Below, in pieces: positions 62,474-64,000 of a stretch of DNA of 64,000 nucleotides. Under the pieces are notes generated by a model that saw only the letters and a list, made by a program, of their open reading frames with translations, did no database searches and was not told the origin of the DNA. Source of the DNA: Candidatus Contubernalis alkalaceticus. Its GTDB lineage: Bacteria; Bacillota; Dethiobacteria; SKNC01. The stretch is from positions 2,682,001 to 2,746,000 of the forward strand of contig NZ_CP054699.1 in NCBI RefSeq assembly GCF_022558445.1. Reading direction: 5' to 3'. The position numbers and the translations under genes were made by a program. The first letter of the stretch is position 1, and the number at the start of each line of letters is the position of its first letter.

Positions 62474-63611
62474 CACCGTCACCTCCCGGGATATTGTGAG
62501 GAGGCTTTTCCTCTAACTTCCCCGCAGCCCGGACCATAACTTCTTCAAAATAACCTGTTAAGCGCCCGATGAGATGATCATCCCCTGAAATAGTAATCTC
62601 TTCCGGTGCTTTTACATTCAATAGTTTTTGGACATTTTCTAAAATAACGGCGGCGGTTTCCTCAATTTCCCATTGATTTAGAAGCTGCCAGTCATACTGG
62701 TCAAGCAGATGGATGTACAGGGAGGCGTAAGCAACCAGCTTAGCCTCTCTCTCCAGGACATGAAGGTTATGAATAAAATCCGGTTTCTGTAATGGTTGGG
62801 ACCCGGCCAAATGGCAGTATCTCCGCCAAAGGCTTTCTTCTGTTAACCCGTAGCGGTCAAACCTCTTAAGGACACTTCGCTGGTCCTTTGGGTTCAAGCC
62901 GGACTGCTTATGAAGTGCCTCTTTTACCGCACTCTTGACTGACCTGCCTATGAGTTCCCCCAGCTTGGAATGCTTTCCCGTATTAGTCAGCAAATATGGT
63001 GAATCTCCATTACATATCAATATGGTGCCGTCAGTACCGCTGCCTGTTGCCAACCCTGTAGAGTATCGGCTGGGGGCCATCAATTCCTGAAGGGCAGCTG
63101 TTTTTGCTTCCGTGCAGGTAACCAGAGCCCGGGTAAGGGCAGCAGGGGTTAAATCTACGTTTATTTCCAAAATAATATTAATCGTTCCCCGGGCCTTCTT
63201 TACCTCCGCCAGCTCTTTCCTCTCATCATATGAGGCGGGATCCCCCACTCTACCGCCGTTGACCTCAACTCCTCCCGTAACAACAGCTGTAACGCTTAGG
63301 CCCTCATGATTTTCCACCTGTATAGAGACATTGTCCATTGAAGCAGCCGTCCCAATACCGGCAGCAGAGTTGGAATTTAGGCCCAGTTCTTCAGCTATTA
63401 ACTCCATGTGTTCTTCATAGGTAGGCGCCTTTAACTCACAGGCTATGCCGGCTCCCGGGTTGCAGTCGTTGTTAAAAACCGCCTTCAAATCCTCATTATA
63501 CCCCCCGTTAATAGGAGATGTGCTGAGCACCTTTCTCTTTCCCTTGAATAGAACCACGAGACTTTTTTGGTAGCGGTGAATTTCATCCCCCAGGTCCGTT
63601 TTAAAAATCAT
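62466..63611 (-). CDS. cbiZ: CbiZ-type adenosylcobinamide amidohydrolase with C-terminal extension
   Basis: The N-terminal 230 or so residues match CbiZ: LSTSPINGGYNEDLKAVFNND (part), AGIGTAASMDNVSI, VTGGVEVNGGRVGDPASYDE and GSGTDGTILICNG. CbiZ cleaves the aminopropanol side chain of adenosylcobinamide or pseudo-cobalamin so that scavenged corrinoids return to adenosylcobyrate. Residues from about 240 to 381 form a helical domain not found in ordinary CbiZ (REAKLVAYASLYIHLLDQYD) with unknown role. ATG with GGGAGGAATTAATTTTG upstream. It lies 30 bases after the partial ABC ATPase gene and overlaps cobN copy 2. Confidence 0.9.
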   Translation of the reverse strand: MIFKTDLGDEIHRYQKSLVVLFKGKRKVLSTSPINGGYNEDLKAVFNNDCNPGAGIACELKAPTYEEHMELIAEELGLNSNSAAGIGTAASMDNVSIQVENHEGLSVTAVVTGGVEVNGGRVGDPASYDERKELAEVKKARGTINIILEINVDLTPAALTRALVTCTEAKTAALQELMAPSRYSTGLATGSGTDGTILICNGDSPYLLTNTGKHSKLGELIGRSVKSAVKEALHKQSGLNPKDQRSVLKRFDRYGLTEESLWRRYCHLAGSQPLQKPDFIHNLHVLEREAKLVAYASLYIHLLDQYDWQLLNQWEIEETAAVILENVQKLLNVKAPEEITISGDDHLIGRLTGYFEEVMVRAAGKLEEKPPHNIPGGDGDV

Positions 63612-63640
63612 CAAAATTAATTCCTCCCATGCTGATTAAA

Positions 63641-64000
63641 TTATACTGCTTTCACTAAATCAGGAGTTATGTGGTGAAAAAGCTCTCCACTGTTTTTACA
63701 GCAGATTATGCTGTCCCAATTCTGCGCGCCGTATATTTTCCTGCAGCCTGCTTCATCCCGGAGAGCGTAAATTCTTTTCCCCTTCTTAATGGCCAGTTCA
63801 GCAAGGCTTATATTGCGTTTATTAAGAAACCCTGCGGGAAAACCGGAATCTATGATAAGGTTTGAACTGTTAATTAAAGAATTGGCTTTTTTAAAAGCTC
63901 CGTCTCCTATTGGCTCAAAAGCCTTTTCACTGCTGATTACTGCTCCAGTGGCCTTTGCCACGTGGTAATCCACATCATTTTCATGGATAACCCCCGTGCT
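63641..64000 (-). CDS. C-terminal extension of a BtuD/FecE-type ABC ATPase gene (partial)
   Basis: The frame stays open from the stop at 63641 to the window edge; a GTG at 63973 is not a real start, because homology-like sequence continues upstream (GVIHENDVDYHVAKATGA). The segment EPIGDGAFKKANSLINSS and AGFLNKRNISLAELA resembles the C-terminal domain found after the ATPase domain in some corrinoid/iron ABC ATPases of anaerobes. The ATPase domain itself would lie outside the window. Function is inferred from the neighbouring cbiZ and from memory of this tail, so it is tentative. Confidence 0.5.
   Translation of the reverse strand, partial: STGVIHENDVDYHVAKATGAVISSEKAFEPIGDGAFKKANSLINSSNLIIDSGFPAGFLNKRNISLAELAIKKGKRIYALRDEAGCRKIYGAQNWDSIICCKNSGELFHHITPDLVKAV

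Overview
The window looks like a chromosome segment of a strictly anaerobic, AT-rich Gram-positive bacterium, most likely a Clostridia member of the Peptococcaceae/Desulfitobacterium type (inference). Evidence: strong AGGAGG ribosome-binding sites, many TTG/GTG starts, lipoprotein-type binding proteins, an ECF sigma operon, an agr-like peptide system, a cobalamin riboswitch and corrinoid-salvage genes. No rRNA, tRNA, CRISPR array or phage module was seen. Most genes lie on the minus strand.

Layout. 0-3.5 kb: nitroreductase, an ABC exporter pair, and two paralogous small membrane proteins coupled to an XRE regulator. 3.6-4.8 kb: a methyltransferase and an 8-bp tandem repeat. 4.8-11.4 kb: a D-Ala-D-Ser type glycopeptide-resistance cluster (vanR, vanS, ligase, vanXY, vanT); vanR and vanT each carry a single-base frameshift, and the same 65-bp promoter/operator module precedes vanR and the ligase. 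11.4-13.4 kb: a methyltransferase stub and a Nik/Opp-type binding lipoprotein. 14.1-17.5 kb (plus strand): an agr-like locus with membrane protein, AgrB, a 43-residue AgrD in which serine occupies the usual cysteine place, and a hybrid histidine kinase. 17.5-27.9 kb: a cobalamin riboswitch and terminator controlling a methyltransferase, binding lipoprotein, two permeases and a fused double ATPase, followed by a two-subunit ABC exporter. 28-32.7 kb: YhgE-like and MMPL membrane proteins with a divergent TetR regulator. 32.8-39.8 kb: a radical SAM protein, a MITE-like element, an IS1634-type insertion with 198-bp direct repeats, the ECF sigma/anti-sigma operon and a methyltransferase. 39.8-43.7 kb: a third methyltransferase/binding-protein set and a HepT-MntA toxin-antitoxin pair. 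43.7-48.3 kb: a second IS1634-type copy with 82-bp repeats, between the remnant of an ABC-2 transporter operon and an intact ArsR-ATPase-permease operon. 48.3-64 kb: a metal-chelatase/corrinoid island with a radical SAM remnant, truncated BtuR-like protein, Gate-domain membrane protein, ABC-2 transporter, broken chlD, chlI, two full-length cobN paralogues, cbiZ and the end of an ABC ATPase gene.

How they may work together. The riboswitch ties one Nik/Opp-type importer and its methyltransferase to cobalamin status, and the far end of the window holds CobN-type chelatase genes with a corrinoid-salvage amidohydrolase. The simplest reading is a region devoted to acquiring and handling cobalt or nickel and tetrapyrroles. 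The repeated pairing of binding proteins with SAM-dependent methyltransferases suggests that the imported ligand is a small, enzymatically modified metal chelator. That last step is inference. Several genes here are broken (chlD, vanT, vanR, the radical SAM gene, the BtuR-like gene), so the region is either decaying or carries sequence errors; resequencing of the lesions would decide.
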